Below, piece by piece: positions 1 to 10,264 of a DNA stretch of 64,000 bases; positions within the stretch are counted from its first letter, which is position 1, and each line of letters opens with the position of its first letter. The notes beneath the pieces are model-generated. The model did not search any database and had not been told where the DNA came from. It was given only the letters and a program-made list of their open reading frames with translations. The position numbers and the translations under genes were made by a program. The stretch comes from Pseudomonas soli (GTDB taxonomy: Bacteria; Pseudomonadota; Gammaproteobacteria; Pseudomonadales; Pseudomonadaceae): NCBI RefSeq assembly GCF_900110655.1, contig NZ_FOEQ01000003.1:124001-188000 (forward strand), in the 5' to 3' direction.

Positions 1-813
1 TCGCTGCCTTCCGGGCTGGGTACCGAAGCGGCAGGGGTGGTCGAGGCGGTGGGCGAGGGCGTCAGCCGGATCAAGGTCGGCGACCGCGTGGCCTATGCCG
101 GCGGGCCGCTGGGGGCCTACAGCGAGGTGCATACACTGCCGGAGGCTAACCTGGTCAAGCTGCCGGATGCGATCAGCTTCGAGCAGGCGGCGGCGGTGAT
201 GCTCAAGGGGCTGACCACGCAGTACCTGCTCAAGCAGACCTATGCCGTGCAGCCGAGGGATTTCGTGCTGTTTCATGCCGCTGCCGGTGGCGTGGGATCG
301 CTGGCTTGCCAGTGGGCCAAGGCGCTGGGGGCGAAGCTGATTGGTACCGTCAGCTCTCCCGAGAAAGCCGAGCGGGCCAAGGCACTCGGGGCCTGGGCGA
401 CCATCGACTACAGCCATGAAGATGTGGCCAAGCGTGTGCTGGAGCTGACAGACGGTCAGAAGTGCGCGGTGGTGTATGACGGCGTGGGGGCCGATACCTG
501 GCTGACTTCGCTGGATTGCCTGAGGCCGCGAGGGTTGATGGTGAGTTTCGGCAATGCCTCCGGCGCGGTAAGCGGGGTCAACTTGGGGATCCTGTCGCAG
601 AAGGGGTCGTTGTATGTCACCCGGCCGACGCTGGGGAGCTACGCCAACAATGCCGAGAACACCCAGGCCATGGCCGATGACCTGTTCGCGATGATCGCCA
701 GTGGCAAGCTGGTTGTGGATATCCAACAGCGGTATCCATTGAGTGAGGCGGCCAAGGCGCAGGCGGAGTTGTCGGCGCGGCGGACCGTTGGCTCGACGGT
801 ATTGCTGCCTTGA
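1..813 (+). CDS. qor: NADPH:quinone oxidoreductase, 5' end outside window
   Basis: The reading frame is open from base 1, so the true start lies upstream; 270 codons are visible. It is a zinc-independent medium-chain dehydrogenase/reductase of the quinone reductase type, which reduces quinones with NADPH in the cytosol. The nucleotide-binding turn HAAAGGVGSLACQWAK is clear, followed by a glycine-rich Rossmann segment, and no zinc-ligand cysteines are seen. It ends just before a gene on the other strand. In other pseudomonads a qor gene lies next to tsaC-dprA, as it does here apart from two inserted genes. Physiological substrate is unknown. Confidence 0.85.
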   Translation, partial: SLPSGLGTEAAGVVEAVGEGVSRIKVGDRVAYAGGPLGAYSEVHTLPEANLVKLPDAISFEQAAAVMLKGLTTQYLLKQTYAVQPRDFVLFHAAAGGVGSLACQWAKALGAKLIGTVSSPEKAERAKALGAWATIDYSHEDVAKRVLELTDGQKCAVVYDGVGADTWLTSLDCLRPRGLMVSFGNASGAVSGVNLGILSQKGSLYVTRPTLGSYANNAENTQAMADDLFAMIASGKLVVDIQQRYPLSEAAKAQAELSARRTVGSTVLLP

Positions 814-939
814 GGGTCAGCCCTGCGTGGTGTTCGCCGCAAGCGTTGCAGCGCCTATGAAATCGAGCGCCGCGCGGGCGGCGCTCGATCTCAAGAGCAC
901 TGCAAAACTATCGCCCTGCACTTGCCCGCCAACACGCGA

Positions 940-1257
940 TCAACCGCCCTGCCGGGGCCTCCCAGGTGCTGGCGCCGACTCGATGCCATCGAGCATCGCC
1001 TCCACCAACCCCTCCGCCATTTCCAGCGAATGCAGACTCGACCAGTACATGCCACGCCCCTCGTCGCGTAGATGGTCAAGGGCCTTGATGCCGGTGTCAT
1101 AGGCACAGCGCAGGTAGAGCGCGACGTGTACCAGGGCATCATGGGCTTCGATGTTGGGGTTTACGGTGAAGAGCGGTGGGTGACCGGCATCGCAGCGGCC
1201 GAAGGGGTGGGTGGTGGTGTTTGGGAGGGGGGGATCGGGGACAATCTTCTTGGTCAT
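940..1257 (-). CDS. DUF6124/DUF3077-like small protein
   Basis: A 105-residue protein that I recognise as a Pseudomonas-specific family of unknown function. It starts MTKKIVPDPP, followed by a disordered proline-rich head and a helical core (FTVNPNIEAHDALVHVALYL, then a CAYDTG motif and a MAEGLVEAMLDGI helix). The open frame extends further upstream, but this start gives the family-typical N-terminus, and a purine-rich stretch lies just upstream. No signal peptide or membrane segment is seen. Function is unknown. The upstream region carries repeated TTACCACAC-like motifs that may be its control region. Confidence 0.7.
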   Translation of the reverse strand: MTKKIVPDPPLPNTTTHPFGRCDAGHPPLFTVNPNIEAHDALVHVALYLRCAYDTGIKALDHLRDEGRGMYWSSLHSLEMAEGLVEAMLDGIESAPAPGRPRQGG

Positions 1258-1663
1258 GGCAACCTCTACCAGAGTAGGGCTGACACCTCGTCCGTTACCA
1301 CACGAATGGGTGGCAGCTGTACACGGGGTGGTAAACCGGGGAGGTACCAGACCCGGCAGGCTCGAAAGCCTCCCGCGCACAGCCGCCATAGACGACTCTG
1401 ATACCTTCCTGTTACCGGGTTACCACACCCGATCGCCAAGTTATTCGGCGACGGTCTGGAGCCTAGAGGCAGGAGTTCCCACTGAGAAGGTAATGGCAGT
1501 CGACAATCTGCGTAGGATATTTCTCTGAATAGAAAACTCCAGCTATTTCAATATTTTTCAGAAAAGTCCTGCAAAACAGTCTCGAGAGAACAAACAAGCG
1601 AACGCTCTAAGCTACTAACCCCGCCCCCCTGTGTACGCCGATGCTTGAGGGACCAAGACATTA
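1258..1663. other. Intergenic region with TTACCACAC-type repeats
   Basis: About 400 bases without a convincing gene. Short related motifs recur: GTTACCACAC at 1294-1303, its reverse complement GGTGGTAAACC at 1327-1337, and GGGTTACCACACCC at 1417-1430. The right half (from about 1500) turns AT-rich and probably holds the promoter of the gene starting at 1664. Short frames crossing here look like shadows. Confidence 0.5.
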
Positions 1664-2659
1664 ATGATTATTCAATATTTCGAGTTATCGAGTGATAGGC
1701 CTGATCAGCCTCACATGCTGGGATTCGAATCCTATTCAGGTATCCAAGAAACGCTAATAGCATTAGAGCCTAACCTCAGCGCAAGTAAATCACTCTACCC
1801 TGTATTTCTTACCAAACGCTTTGAGCTTCGGGCCAGTCATGTCTGGAGACTTCATGCAATCGAACGTATTTCCCCGGAGCTACCTTCGCCCGCTATCTTT
1901 AAAATCTATCTCTGGCCTCATGATGTAACGCGAGAAGAATTCTTATTCAAAACAATGAGAAAGAATCCCTGTGTAAAAATTCACAAGCTCATTCGACAAG
2001 GAACTCTCGTAGAGGTTGATTTTGGCTTTGTGCAGCAGGTAGCACGTGCAAGCTCCGAGGTTAGAAGCAACAAGCGATACATGGACACAGTTCTTTTCGG
2101 AGAGATGCATAAGCGACGCCTGGCAGTCGTGACCAAAGTAATATCTAAACATATTGTCCAAGTCGCACCTGTCACGTCTTCCGAGCTCCCCGAAAAAGAC
2201 AAAAGCAGTTTCATGATAAATCGCAATTTGTTAAGCGAGATGCCAAGGTACAAGCACAGCGAAAAAAACTGCACTGTGCTTTGCAGTATGCTTCAAAGCG
2301 TTTCAACACAGCGCGTACTTCCACCAATGAGCATTCATCGCGGAAGTGTCGGCCGAAATCCAAATTACGCCATCGTCCTGAAGGGCTCCGATAAAAGCGC
2401 TTTGAAAGAAGCATTGGTGCATGCAGTGGGCTCGGCCAACTACATCCCCGCCCAAGATCTCATGGATCTGAAAAAAGCGTTTTCCGAAGCTGAAACATCA
2501 ATACTGACTCAGTCGGCTGCACTGAATGCATACAAATCGAAAGTCCGTGATTTCGATACGCTCCAACGCCTAGCACAGCGCTGGGCCGAGAGCATGGGCT
2601 TGACTCTGAGCGAGGAGATTGCGTTTCAAGAGGCCTTGGATGCTGAAAATGGACTCTGA
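1664..2659 (+). CDS. Hypothetical protein, possible PemK/MazF-like domain
   Basis: A 331-residue protein that I cannot assign securely. Its base composition is clearly more AT-rich than its neighbours, suggesting recent acquisition. Around residues 145-230 the run RRLAVVTKVISKHIVQVAP, then NRNLLSEMP, VLCSMLQSVS and RVLPPM, resembles the beta-barrel and conserved turn of PemK/MazF-type proteins, but this is by eye only. The C-terminal 70 residues look helical, possibly coiled coil. No signal peptide or membrane segment is seen. No partner antitoxin gene is adjacent. It is followed by a strong terminator. It may be a defence or toxin-like gene; function is not established. Confidence 0.6.
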   Translation: MIIQYFELSSDRPDQPHMLGFESYSGIQETLIALEPNLSASKSLYPVFLTKRFELRASHVWRLHAIERISPELPSPAIFKIYLWPHDVTREEFLFKTMRKNPCVKIHKLIRQGTLVEVDFGFVQQVARASSEVRSNKRYMDTVLFGEMHKRRLAVVTKVISKHIVQVAPVTSSELPEKDKSSFMINRNLLSEMPRYKHSEKNCTVLCSMLQSVSTQRVLPPMSIHRGSVGRNPNYAIVLKGSDKSALKEALVHAVGSANYIPAQDLMDLKKAFSEAETSILTQSAALNAYKSKVRDFDTLQRLAQRWAESMGLTLSEEIAFQEALDAENGL

Positions 2660-2825
2660 CCCGCCCTGGAAACAGGAGCCGGTCAAAGCAATCTTTTACA
2701 GCGTTTTGCATGAGGCATGCCGTTTATTGACGAGGTGGCCATGCAGGCATAGCATGCAGCCTACATGGCCTGGCGAAGAGAGCAGAACTCTACCCAGGCG
2801 ACAGGGCTGAAACCCTCTTCTGCAT

Positions 2826-2855
2826 CAAAAAACCGCCAGCATGGCGGTTTTTTTT
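2826..2855 (+). terminator. Rho-independent terminator after 1664-2659 gene
   Basis: A 9-bp perfect stem, AAACCGCCA with TGGCGGTTT, has a 3-base loop and an eight-T tail. The matching A-run on the left lets it also work for the convergent tsaC gene. Confidence 0.85.
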
Positions 2856-2874
2856 GGTCGGTCAAAATAGAGAG

Positions 2875-3432
2875 TCACCCCGGACGCACAACCTCACCGG
2901 TCGCCAAATCCCGAATCACACTCGGATTCTTCCTCCCACCCAACGCCCCACCCAGCACCATGTCCAGCTGCTTGTGGAAATACTGCTCCACCCGCAACCG
3001 GCTCTTTGCCGCCGGGCGCCCGGCCGGGTTGCAGGACGTGGAAATCAACGGGCCCACCAGCGCGCACAGCTCACGCACCTGTGGGTGATCGCTGACCCGC
3101 AATGCCACGCTGTCATGCTGCCCGGTCACCCACTCGGGCAGCAGGTCCTGGTGCGGCACCAGCCAAGTGTTCGGCCCCGGCCAGGTGGCGGCCATGCGGT
3201 CGATCCAGTCCTGGGGGAAGTCTTCGAACAGGAAGTCGAACTGGTGGATGCTGTCGGCGACCAGGATCAGGCCTTTATCCACAGGCCGCGACTTGAGCGC
3301 CAGCAGGCGATACACCGCGTCCTCGTTCCACGGGTCGCAGCCCAGGCCCCAGACCGCTTCCGTTGGATAGGCGATCACCGCACCCGCCTTCACCTCACGC
3401 GCGGCTTGTTGCACACGCCAACTGCTCACCAT
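2875..3432 (-). CDS. tsaC: Threonylcarbamoyl-AMP synthase TsaC
   Basis: A 185-residue Sua5/YciO/YrdC-family enzyme. It makes threonylcarbamoyl-AMP from threonine, bicarbonate and ATP for the t6A37 modification of ANN-decoding tRNAs. The sequence shows [11 protein letters not shown] near residues 23-33 and the KSRPVDKG substrate-binding motif at 47-54. The length equals the short TsaC form. The frame opens 20 codons earlier, but [10 protein letters not shown] is the usual start. It lies downstream of dprA on the same strand with a 38-base gap, probably one operon. Confidence 0.93.
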   Translation of the reverse strand: MVSSWRVQQAAREVKAGAVIAYPTEAVWGLGCDPWNEDAVYRLLALKSRPVDKGLILVADSIHQFDFLFEDFPQDWIDRMAATWPGPNTWLVPHQDLLPEWVTGQHDSVALRVSDHPQVRELCALVGPLISTSCNPAGRPAAKSRLRVEQYFHKQLDMVLGGALGGRKNPSVIRDLATGEVVRPG

Positions 3433-3470
3433 TTCCGTCTCTCCGCATAAACGCCGTGTGCGCAGTGTAC

Positions 3471-4568
3471 TTAGCCGGAACGGGCAAACCAACGCCCGGC
3501 TTCATTGCTGACCCGGCCCTCGAGCTCCAGCTCGGTGAGGCTGGCCAATACCTGGGCCAAAGGCTGACCGCTGCTGTGCGCCAGGCCCTCGCTGGTGTGG
3601 GGTGCGGCGTGGAGCAAGGCGAGCAGGGGATGGTCGGCTTTGCCCATAGGCGCGCCCGGCAGGTTCTGCCAACCGCGCAGGCTGTCGAGGATCTGTTCCA
3701 CGCTTTCCACCAACAGCGCACCGTCGCGAATCAGTTGGTGGCAGCCCTTGGCGCCGGGGTGGTGGATCGAACCCGGAATGGCATACACCTCGCGCCCTTG
3801 CTCCGCGGCAAGGCGCGCGGTGATCAATGAGCCGCTGGCGATGCTCGCCTCGACCACCAGCACGCCGAGCGACAGCCCGCTGATGATGCGGTTGCGCCTG
3901 GGGAAGTTACCGGCCAGCGGCCCGGCATCCAGCGGGTACTCGGAGACCAGCGCGCTGCCACTGTCGAGCATCGCCCGGGCAAGGTCACGGTGGCGCTGTG
4001 GATAAAGTTTTTGCAACCCCGTGCCGAGCACTCCAATGGTCTGCCCTCCGGCTTTCAGCGCGGCCCGATGAGCGGCACCGTCAACGCCCAGCGCCAGCCC
4101 GCTGGTGATGGTGAACCCGGCTTGCGCCAGGCAGCGCGAAAACGCAGCCGCAGTATCCAGCGCCGGTGGTGAAGCACGCCTGCTACCCACAATCGCCAGC
4201 TGCGGATGCTCCAGCAAAGCGGGGTCACCGGCGACGAACAGCAGGGGTGGCGGGTCGTCGATTTCACTCAGCAATGCGGGGTAGCCAGGCCCGTCCCACA
4301 TCAGCAAATGCTGGCCAGGGCGCTCTATCCAGGCCATTTCAGCCAATGCGCCGTCGCGCACTTCAGGGCTGCGACGGGCATCGATACTGGCGGCTGGCAA
4401 CCCCAGCGCACGCCAGGCACTGGCCGGCGCACTGAGTGCCGATGAGGCATTGCCAAAGGCTTCGATCAGGGTAAGAAAGCGGCGCAGGCCGATGTCGGGG
4501 AGGCGATGCAGACGCAGCCGCGCCTCCAGTTCGGCAGGCGAGCAAGGCGAAGAACGGAGTGTGCTCAT
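3471..4568 (-). CDS. dprA: DNA-processing protein DprA
   Basis: A 365-residue DprA/Smf protein that loads RecA on incoming single-stranded DNA in transformation. Domains: N-terminal helical (SAM-like) region to about residue 100, a Rossmann-like fold with VGSR (127-130) and GVDGAAH (161-167), then a C-terminal winged helix from about residue 305. Start [10 protein letters not shown] is chosen over an upstream extension of 29 codons because a GGAGGAT Shine-Dalgarno stretch precedes it. It is transcribed with tsaC. The gap to the divergent def gene is only about 209 bases. Confidence 0.92.
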   Translation of the reverse strand: MSTLRSSPCSPAELEARLRLHRLPDIGLRRFLTLIEAFGNASSALSAPASAWRALGLPAASIDARRSPEVRDGALAEMAWIERPGQHLLMWDGPGYPALLSEIDDPPPLLFVAGDPALLEHPQLAIVGSRRASPPALDTAAAFSRCLAQAGFTITSGLALGVDGAAHRAALKAGGQTIGVLGTGLQKLYPQRHRDLARAMLDSGSALVSEYPLDAGPLAGNFPRRNRIISGLSLGVLVVEASIASGSLITARLAAEQGREVYAIPGSIHHPGAKGCHQLIRDGALLVESVEQILDSLRGWQNLPGAPMGKADHPLLALLHAAPHTSEGLAHSSGQPLAQVLASLTELELEGRVSNEAGRWFARSG

Positions 4569-4777
4569 GGGTGATCCTCCTCGATCGACAGGGGGCCATC
4601 GGCGTGGCACAGCCTGTGGATAACTTTGTGGGTAATACTTTGAAAAGCTGTCCATTAAATGGCAGCTATCAAGCCCATAAAGACCCTAGCCGAGCTTTCA
4701 CAGGTGCCTTGTCCACCGTTTCCCTTTATTATGTGTGCTCAGTTTTCAACCGACCGCACAGTGACTGCCTGACCGCC

Positions 4778-5284
4778 ATGGCCATTTTGAACATTCTCGA
4801 ATTTCCCGATCCGCGCCTGCGTACCATTGCCAAACCGGTAACGGTGTTTGACGACGCGTTGCGCCAGCTGATCGACGACATGTTCGAAACCATGTACGAG
4901 GCCCCGGGCATCGGCCTGGCGGCCACCCAGGTCAACGTGCACCAGCAAGTCGTGGTGATGGACCTGAGCGAAGATCGCAGCGAGCCGCGCGTCTTCATCA
5001 ACCCCAGCGTCGAAGAGCTGACCCACGACATGGGCCAGTACCAGGAAGGCTGCCTGTCGGTGCCGGGCTTCTACGAAAACGTCGACCGCCCACTGCGCGT
5101 CCGGGTCAAGGCTCAGGACCGCGACGGCAAGCCGTACGAGCTGGAATGCGAGGGCCTGCTGGCGGTGTGCGTGCAGCACGAGTTCGATCACCTCAACGGC
5201 AAGCTGTTCGTCGACTACCTGTCGCAGCTCAAACGTGACCGGATCAAGAAGAAGCTGGAAAAGCAGCACCGCCAGCAAGCCTGA
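4778..5284 (+). CDS. def: Peptide deformylase
   Basis: A 168-residue metalloenzyme that removes the formyl group from nascent protein N-termini. All three family motifs are present: GIGLAATQ (44-51), EGCLS with metal ligand C92, and QHEFDH with H134, E135 and H138. The longer upstream frame (to 4559) is non-homologous leader, so the [10 protein letters not shown] start is used. It is followed by fmt, the enzyme that adds the formyl group; this pairing is widely conserved. Confidence 0.96.
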   Translation: MAILNILEFPDPRLRTIAKPVTVFDDALRQLIDDMFETMYEAPGIGLAATQVNVHQQVVVMDLSEDRSEPRVFINPSVEELTHDMGQYQEGCLSVPGFYENVDRPLRVRVKAQDRDGKPYELECEGLLAVCVQHEFDHLNGKLFVDYLSQLKRDRIKKKLEKQHRQQA

Positions 5285-5298
5285 TCCCCACCTTCCAG

Positions 5299-5325
5299 AA
5301 GGCTTGCTCCGGCAAGCCTTTTTCT
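5299..5325 (+). terminator. Terminator or attenuator between def and fmt
   Basis: An 8-bp perfect stem, AGGCTTGC with GCAAGCCT, has a TCCG tetraloop and a T-rich tail. It sits between def and fmt, so it may only partly terminate. Confidence 0.75.
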
Positions 5326-5346
5326 TTTTCAAGAAGCGAGAACTCC

Positions 5347-6279
5347 ATGCGCATCGTCTTCGCAGGCACCCCAGAGTTTGCCGCCGAACACCTCAAGGCT
5401 TTGCTCGACAGCCCGTACGAGATCGTGGCCGTCTACACCCAGCCCGACCGCCCGGCCGGGCGTGGCCAGAAGCTCATGCCAAGCGCGGTCAAGGCGCTGG
5501 CCGTGGCCCATGACATCCCGGTGTACCAGCCGCAGACCCTGCGCAACGCCGACGCCCAGGCCGAACTCGCCGCACTGAAGCCGGACCTGATGGTGGTGGT
5601 CGCCTACGGCCTGATCCTGCCGCAAGCTGTGCTGGATATCCCACGCCTGGGCTGCATCAACAGCCACGCCTCGCTGCTGCCGCGCTGGCGTGGTGCGGCG
5701 CCGATCCAGCGCGCCGTTGAAGCCGGTGACGCCGAGAGCGGTGTGACCGTGATGCGCATGGAAGCAGGTCTGGACACCGGCCCGATGCTGCTCAAGGTGG
5801 TCACCCCGATCAGCGCCGAGGACACCGGCGGTACCCTGCACGACCGCCTCGCCGCCATGGGCCCGGGCGCCGTGGTGCAGGCCATCGCCGGCTTGGCCGA
5901 TGGCAGCCTGCAAGGTGAAGTGCAGGACGATGCCCTGGCCACCTACGCCCACAAGCTGAACAAGGACGAAGCGCGCATCGACTGGAGCCGCCCGGCCGTG
6001 GAGCTTGAGCGCCTGATCCGCGCCTTCAACCCCTGGCCGGTGTGCCACAGCACCCTGGACGGCGAAAGCGTGAAGGTGCTGGCCGCCAACTTGTCCACAG
6101 CCCAGGGCGCCCCCGGCGAAATCCTGTCGGCCAGCAAAGATGGCCTGGTGGTCGCCTGCGGTGACCAGGCCCTGAGCCTGACCCGCCTGCAACTGCCGGG
6201 TGGCAAGGCCCTCAACTTCGCCGACCTGTTCAACAGCCGCCGCGAGAAATTCGCCAGTGGCAAGGTGCTCGGCCAATGA
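5347..6279 (+). CDS. fmt: Methionyl-tRNA formyltransferase
   Basis: A 310-residue enzyme that formylates Met-tRNAi using 10-formyl-tetrahydrofolate. The N-terminal hydrolase fold carries the catalytic triad N105, H107 and D143 within [12 protein letters not shown] and GLDTG. The C-terminal OB-like tRNA-binding domain runs from about residue 205. The length is normal. The stop overlaps the start of rsmB by 4 bases (ATGA), indicating translational coupling in a def-fmt-rsmB-trkA group. Confidence 0.96.
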   Translation: MRIVFAGTPEFAAEHLKALLDSPYEIVAVYTQPDRPAGRGQKLMPSAVKALAVAHDIPVYQPQTLRNADAQAELAALKPDLMVVVAYGLILPQAVLDIPRLGCINSHASLLPRWRGAAPIQRAVEAGDAESGVTVMRMEAGLDTGPMLLKVVTPISAEDTGGTLHDRLAAMGPGAVVQAIAGLADGSLQGEVQDDALATYAHKLNKDEARIDWSRPAVELERLIRAFNPWPVCHSTLDGESVKVLAANLSTAQGAPGEILSASKDGLVVACGDQALSLTRLQLPGGKALNFADLFNSRREKFASGKVLGQ

Positions 6280-7583
6280 ATCCACGCCTGGCTGCCGCCC
6301 GTGCCTTGGCCGCTGTACTCAGCGGCAAGGCTTCGCTGAACAGCTCGCTGCCAGCGCAACTGGACAAGGTCGATGAGCGCGACCGTGGCCTGACCCAGGA
6401 CCTGGCCTTCGGCACCGCCCGCTGGCAGCCGCGCCTGGACCTGCTGGCCGCGCAACTGCTGCAGAAGCCGTTCAAGGCTGCCGACGCCGATGTGCAGGCG
6501 CTGCTGCTGGTCGGCCTGTATCAACTGTTCTACACCCGCATCCCAGCCCACGCCGCCATCGGCGAAACCGTCGGCTGTGCCGACAAGCTGAAGAAGCCGT
6601 GGGCCAAGGCCCTGCTCAATGCCGTGCTGCGCCGCGCCCAGCGCGAAGGCGAGGCACTGCTGGCCGGCATGGAGCGCGATCCGGTAGTGCGCACCGCCCA
6701 TCCGCGCTGGCTGCAAAAGGCGCTCAAGGCCTTCTGGCCGGAGCAGTGGGAAGCCATCTGCGCCGCCAACAACGCCCACCCGCCGATGATCCTGCGCATC
6801 AACCGCCGCCACCACGGCCGCGACGCTTACCTCGCGCTGCTGGCCGAGGCCGGTATCGGCGCCAGCGCCTGCCAGTACAGCCGTGACGGCATCGTCCTGG
6901 CCGAGGCTTGCGACGTGCGCGGCCTGCCAGGCTTCGCCGACGGCTGGGTGAGCGTGCAGGACGAAGCCGCGCAGCTGTCCGCCGACCTGCTGGAACTGGC
7001 CCCCGGCCAGCGCGTGCTCGACGCCTGCTGCGCCCCGGGCGGCAAGACCTGCCACCTGCTTGAAGCCGAACCGGGCTTGGCGCACATGGTCGCCATCGAC
7101 CTCGAGGCCAAGCGCCTGACGCGCGTGCGCGAGAACCTCGACCGCCTCAAGCTCGATGCCGAGCTGATCGCCTGCGACGCCCGCGACACCGCCAGCTGGT
7201 GGGACGGCAAGCCCTTCCAGCGCATCCTGCTCGACGCCCCCTGCTCGGCCACTGGGGTGATCCGCCGCCACCCGGACATCAAGCTGACCCGCCAGGCCGA
7301 CGACATCCCGGCCCTGGCCGCGCTGCAAGGCGAGCTGCTCGACGCCCTGTGGCCGACCCTGGAAGTGGGCGGCATGCTGCTGTACGCCACCTGCTCGAGC
7401 CTGCCGACCGAGAACACCGAAGTGATCGACGCCTTCCTCGCCCGCACCCCCGGTGCCCGCGAGCTGGACCTGGCCACCGAGGCCGGTCTGCGCCAGCCCC
7501 ACGGGCGCCAGCTACTGGCCCAGGAAGGCGGCCACGACGGCTTCTACTATGCCAAGCTGATCAAGATCGCCGCCTCGCGGTAA
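6276..7583 (+). CDS. rsmB: 16S rRNA m5C967 methyltransferase RsmB
   Basis: A 435-residue protein (also called Sun or Fmu) with an N-terminal NusB-like RNA-binding domain (about 1-140) and a C-terminal SAM-dependent methyltransferase. The SAM loop is [15 protein letters not shown]. The two active-site cysteines typical of RNA m5C enzymes are in [15 protein letters not shown] and YATCSS. Start overlaps fmt by 4 bases. Length is as in E. coli (about 430). Confidence 0.95.
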   Translation: MNPRLAAARALAAVLSGKASLNSSLPAQLDKVDERDRGLTQDLAFGTARWQPRLDLLAAQLLQKPFKAADADVQALLLVGLYQLFYTRIPAHAAIGETVGCADKLKKPWAKALLNAVLRRAQREGEALLAGMERDPVVRTAHPRWLQKALKAFWPEQWEAICAANNAHPPMILRINRRHHGRDAYLALLAEAGIGASACQYSRDGIVLAEACDVRGLPGFADGWVSVQDEAAQLSADLLELAPGQRVLDACCAPGGKTCHLLEAEPGLAHMVAIDLEAKRLTRVRENLDRLKLDAELIACDARDTASWWDGKPFQRILLDAPCSATGVIRRHPDIKLTRQADDIPALAALQGELLDALWPTLEVGGMLLYATCSSLPTENTEVIDAFLARTPGARELDLATEAGLRQPHGRQLLAQEGGHDGFYYAKLIKIAASR

Positions 7584-7607
7584 GCACAAGAACGTAGGGA
7601 GTAGTGG

Positions 7608-8981
7608 ATGAAGATCATCATCCTCGGCGCAGGGCAGGTGGGCGGCACGCTGGCGGAACACCTGGCCAGCGAAGCCAATGACATCACCGTGGTCGATACC
7701 GATGGCGAGCGCCTGCGCGACCTCGGCGACCGCCTCGACATCCGCACCGTGCAAGGCCGCGCCTCGCTGCCGACGGTGTTGCGCCAGGCCGGCGCCGACG
7801 ATGCCGACATGCTGGTGGCGGTGACCAACAGCGACGAGACCAACATGGTCGCCTGCCAGGTGGCGTACTCGCTGTTCCACACCCCGACCAAGATCGCCCG
7901 GGTGCGCGAGTCGGCCTATCTGACTCGCGAAGAACTGTTCGACAACGACCATATTCCGGTGGATGTGCTGATCAGCCCCGAGCAGGTGGTGACCAACTAC
8001 ATCAAGCGCCTGATCGAACACCCCGGCTCCCTGCAGGTGATCGACTTCGCCGAGGGCAAGGCCCAGCTGGTGGCGGTCCGCGCTTACTACGGCGGGCCGC
8101 TGGTCGGCCAGCAACTGCGCCAGATCCGCGCCCACATGCCCAACGTCGACACCCGCGTGGCGGCCATCTTCCGGCGCGACCGGCCGATCACCCCACAGGG
8201 TGACACGGTGATCGAAGCTGACGACGAGGTGTTCTTCATCGCAGCGAAAAAGGACATCCGCGCGGTGATGGGCGAACTGCGCCGTATCGACGAGAGCAAC
8301 AAGCGCGTGGTCATCGCCGGTGGCGGGCAGATCGGCGAGCGCCTGGCCGAGGCCATCGAGAGCCGCTACCAGGTGAAGATCATCGAGATGAACCCGGCCC
8401 GTTGCCGCCAGCTCTCCGATACCCTGGAAAGCACCGTGGTGCTGCAGGGCAGCGCATCGGACAAGGACCTGATGCTCGAAGAGAACATCGCCGACGCCGA
8501 CATCTTCCTGGCCCTGACCAACGACGACGAGGCCAACATCATGGCGTCGCTGCTGGCCAAGCGCCTGGGCGCGCGCAAGGTGATGACCATCATCAACAAC
8601 CCGGCCTATGTCGACTTGGTGCAGGGTGGCGACATCGACATCGCCATCAGCCCGCAATTGGCCACCATCGGTACCCTGCTGGCCCACGTGCGCCGTGGCG
8701 ATATCGTCAGCGTGCATTCGCTGCGCCGCGGCGCGGCCGAGGCCATCGAAGCCGTGGCCCATGGCGATTCGAAGTCGAGCAAGGTGGTCGGCAAGGCCAT
8801 CGAGGACATCAACCTGCCGCCAGGCACCACCATCGGCGCAATCATCCGCGAGGACGAAGTGATGATTGCCCACGACGACACGGTGATCGAGTCGGGCGAC
8901 CATGTGATCCTGTTCGTTGTGGATAAAAAGCATATTCGGGACGTGGAGAAGCTGTTCCACGTGGGCTTGAGTTTCTTCTAG
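7608..8981 (+). CDS. trkA: Trk system potassium uptake protein TrkA
   Basis: A 457-residue peripheral membrane subunit that gates TrkH/TrkG potassium channels through NAD(H) and nucleotide binding. It is a tandem of two RCK units: Rossmann glycine loops GAGQVGG at residue 7 and GGGQIGE in the second half, each followed by a TrkA-C domain. The start is preceded by GGGAG. It follows rsmB by 24 bases, the same order as in other pseudomonads and E. coli. No TrkH/G gene lies in the window. Confidence 0.95.
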   Translation: MKIIILGAGQVGGTLAEHLASEANDITVVDTDGERLRDLGDRLDIRTVQGRASLPTVLRQAGADDADMLVAVTNSDETNMVACQVAYSLFHTPTKIARVRESAYLTREELFDNDHIPVDVLISPEQVVTNYIKRLIEHPGSLQVIDFAEGKAQLVAVRAYYGGPLVGQQLRQIRAHMPNVDTRVAAIFRRDRPITPQGDTVIEADDEVFFIAAKKDIRAVMGELRRIDESNKRVVIAGGGQIGERLAEAIESRYQVKIIEMNPARCRQLSDTLESTVVLQGSASDKDLMLEENIADADIFLALTNDDEANIMASLLAKRLGARKVMTIINNPAYVDLVQGGDIDIAISPQLATIGTLLAHVRRGDIVSVHSLRRGAAEAIEAVAHGDSKSSKVVGKAIEDINLPPGTTIGAIIREDEVMIAHDDTVIESGDHVILFVVDKKHIRDVEKLFHVGLSFF

Positions 8982-8992
8982 GAGGGAAGGGC

Positions 8993-9301
8993 ATGCGTGA
9001 ATCGCTGGAGAAGATGCTGGCCAAGGGTGTGGATAACCCGCTGCTGCGCTTTGGCTTGGGCAAGGCCTGGCTGGACGAGGGCAATGGCGCTGAGGCGGCG
9101 GTGCACCTGGCCAGCTGCGTGAAGCAGGACCCCAAGTATTCGGCGGCATGGAAGCTGCTGGGCAAGGCGTATCAGCTCAGCGGAGATCTGGCTGGCGCGC
9201 GCAAGGCCTGGGAAGAGGGGATCGAGGCGGCGCAGGCCCATGGGGACAAGCAGGCCGAGAAAGAGATGACGGTGTTCCTGAAAAAGTTGAACAAGGTCTG
9301 A
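8993..9301 (+). CDS. Small tetratricopeptide-repeat protein
   Basis: A 102-residue protein built of about two TPR hairpins: KAWLDEGNGAEAAVHLASCV and then KLLGKAYQLSGDLAGARKAW. No signal peptide or membrane helix is present, so it is probably a cytosolic protein-protein adaptor of unknown partner. It begins 11 bases after trkA behind an AGGAGGGAA ribosome-binding site, so it is likely co-transcribed. The strong Shine-Dalgarno supports it as a real gene. Confidence 0.8.
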   Translation: MRESLEKMLAKGVDNPLLRFGLGKAWLDEGNGAEAAVHLASCVKQDPKYSAAWKLLGKAYQLSGDLAGARKAWEEGIEAAQAHGDKQAEKEMTVFLKKLNKV

Positions 9302-9335
9302 GAATGCCGGGGCTGCTTTGCAGCCCCCAAAAATC

Positions 9336-10223
9336 TCAGTACCAGCGCGCCTCACCCGCCGGGCGCTTCTTGAAGCGCTTCATGCTCCACATGTACTGGC
9401 TCGGGTACTCGCGCACGTAACGCTCGACCACCTTGCTCATGGCTGCCGCCGATTCATTCACATCGGTGCTGTACATGGCCTCTGGCGCCGCTTCCAGGAA
9501 TACCTTGAAGCCTGAACCATCCGGCAGGCGCAGCGCATGCAGGAACACCCCGACAGCCTTGCCACCGGCGAGCATGTTCGGGACGAACTTGCTGGTCAGC
9601 GCCTGGGTACCCAGGAACGGCACGAACACCCCGGCCGACTCGGCCGGCTCCGGGTCGGCGGGAATCCCCACCTGGCCACCCCGGCGCACTTCCTTGATCA
9701 CGCTGAGAATGCCTTCCTTGGTCGAAGGCGCCACGCGGTTGCCCATCTGCACCCGCTGCTCACGCAGCAGGTCATCCACCGCCTTCAACTTCGGCGGGCG
9801 ATAGAAGATGATCGGTTTGCACTGGTTGCAATAGAAGTGGTTGAGCACCTCCCAGTTGCCCAGGTGGCTGGTGATGCCGACCACGCCCTTGCCCGAGGCC
9901 AGGGCCTGCTCCAGCACTTCCAGGCCGTGCACTTCCTTGACCAGGTCGAGCGAGCGCTGCGGCGGCCAGATCCAGGCGCAGGCGCTTTCGACGAACGACT
10001 TGCCGATGTCCTTGAGCGCGCGACCGACCAATTGCTCACGCTCGGCCGGGTCCATCTCCGGGAAGCATTTGGCCAGGTTGATGCGCACGACATTGCGCGA
10101 GCCGTTGGGGATTTTCCACATCAGCCAGCCGATACCGGCGCCGACGCGCTGCACGGCGCCCCAGGGCAGCTTGGCAAACAGGCGCAGCACCCCGACCATC
10201 AGGGCGCCCTTGAACTTTTCCAC
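9336..10223 (-). CDS. LpxL/HtrB-family lipid A acyltransferase
   Basis: A 295-residue membrane-anchored acyltransferase of the HtrB/LpxL/MsbB family, which adds secondary acyl chains to lipid A. The HX4E-type active site HLGNWE and a GIPADPEP segment are visible, with a hydrophobic N-terminus. Which secondary position it acylates cannot be told from sequence. It is convergent with the TPR gene (34 bases) and lies downstream of tag on the same strand. Confidence 0.85.
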   Translation of the reverse strand: MEKFKGALMVGVLRLFAKLPWGAVQRVGAGIGWLMWKIPNGSRNVVRINLAKCFPEMDPAEREQLVGRALKDIGKSFVESACAWIWPPQRSLDLVKEVHGLEVLEQALASGKGVVGITSHLGNWEVLNHFYCNQCKPIIFYRPPKLKAVDDLLREQRVQMGNRVAPSTKEGILSVIKEVRRGGQVGIPADPEPAESAGVFVPFLGTQALTSKFVPNMLAGGKAVGVFLHALRLPDGSGFKVFLEAAPEAMYSTDVNESAAAMSKVVERYVREYPSQYMWSMKRFKKRPAGEARWY

Positions 10224-10264
10224 AGGCGAATTCCTTATTTCAGCAAGGCGCGCATTGTACCCCG

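Noticed and set aside
8955..8966. Half-match to parS in trkA (TGTTCCACGTGG)
   Set aside because: The right half reads GCTT, not AACA, so the palindrome is broken.
5943..9149. Long minus-strand frames opposite fmt, rsmB and trkA
   Set aside because: Reverse-frame artefacts of codon bias; the plus-strand genes have clear catalytic motifs.
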